Below, piece after piece: positions 23,398-23,694 of a stretch of DNA of 23,694 bases; position 1 is the first letter of the stretch; every line of letters begins with the position of its first letter. The notes beneath the pieces are model-generated. The model did no database searches. It was not told where the DNA came from and was given only the letters and a program-made list of their open reading frames with translations. The position numbers were made by a program, and so were the translations under genes. The stretch comes from Ilumatobacteraceae bacterium (lineage in GTDB: Bacteria; Actinomycetota; Acidimicrobiia; Acidimicrobiales; Ilumatobacteraceae), in NCBI GenBank assembly GCA_019090765.1, contig JAHRVJ010000124.1, positions 1-23,694 of the forward strand. The letters are read 5' to 3'.

Positions 23398-23694
23398 TCA
23401 CAACCCCGCCTTTGCCTTCAGCGGCTCCCACCAGGCTCGATTGTCGCGGTACCACTCCACTGTGGATTCGAGAGAGTCGTCAAACGAACGATCCAGCGAC
23501 CATCCGAGCGCCTTCATCTTGTCGACGTTCACCGAGTAACGCCGGTCGTGACCCAACCGATCTTCGACCGGCTCGATGAATGAATCGTCACGGCCGGTCA
23601 ACTGCAACAACCGATCAGTGAGCTCAAGATTGGTTAGCTCGTTTCCGGCACCAATGTTGTACACCTCACCCGGCGTTCCTTGCTCAAGCACCAA
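23398..23694 (-). CDS. rmlB: dTDP-glucose 4,6-dehydratase, C-terminal fragment
   Basis: The last 99 codons of a minus-strand gene entering from the right edge (98 residues plus stop). GEVYNIGAGNELTNLELT near the edge, DRLGHDRRYSVNVDKMKALGW and the ending FDDSLESTVEWYRDNRAWWEPL are diagnostic of the RmlB C-terminal substrate-binding region. The N-terminal NAD-binding part lies outside. With rmlD directly after it, this is part of a dTDP-L-rhamnose operon; rmlA and rmlC are not in the window. Confidence 0.93.
   Translation of the reverse strand: MVLEQGTPGEVYNIGAGNELTNLELTDRLLQLTGRDDSFIEPVEDRLGHDRRYSVNVDKMKALGWSLDRSFDDSLESTVEWYRDNRAWWEPLKAKAGL

Overview
The window looks like chromosomal DNA of a GC-rich (roughly 60 percent by eye) actinobacterium. 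The class Acidimicrobiia is my best guess, but this is inference. The case rests on a DUF3499-type small zinc-ribbon-like protein, a DUF5719-like protein next to a very large membrane GT2 glycosyltransferase, and a CofD/FbiA F420 gene. This combination recurs in actinobacterial cell-envelope neighbourhoods. In addition, several genes start a few bases after a TAnnnT box with no leader, and most internal operon starts overlap the preceding stop.

Layout. Left part (1-2258, minus): a truncated polytopic membrane protein with no stop in the window, a CPBP/CAAX-type membrane protease and the DUF3499 protein. Divergent from these is ftsH (2398-4398, plus). It converges on a minus-strand operon reading right to left: 1114-residue GT2 membrane glycosyltransferase, DUF5719-like repeat protein, membrane-anchored thioredoxin-like protein (9813 down to 4493). 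Next on plus come an unreported 55-residue small protein (9938-10105) and a Wzx-like flippase. These converge on gmd, which has codon usage strikingly unlike its neighbours. Divergent from gmd is a GT4 glycosyltransferase translationally coupled to cofD.

The minus-strand block 17297-14583 encodes a histidine-rich anchored protein of unknown function, a mannose-1-phosphate guanylyltransferase and a short-chain dehydrogenase/epimerase fold protein that has lost its catalytic triad. Upstream lies a run of three overlapping GT4 glycosyltransferases (20846-17342, minus). Divergent from it is GDP-L-fucose synthase (20916-21917). The right end (minus) holds the end of rmlB, then rmlD and a mismatch-type uracil-DNA glycosylase.

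How it fits together: ManC, Gmd and GDP-fucose synthase make GDP-mannose and convert it to GDP-L-fucose. RmlB and RmlD are two of the four dTDP-L-rhamnose steps. Five glycosyltransferases, a flippase and two other large membrane proteins would assemble and export a fucose/rhamnose/mannose-containing surface polysaccharide. Phosphomannomutase, RmlA, RmlC and a clear polymerase are not in the window. No RNA genes, CRISPR arrays, insertion sequences or attachment sites were recognised, and no gap over 300 bases remains once the small gene at 9938 is counted.
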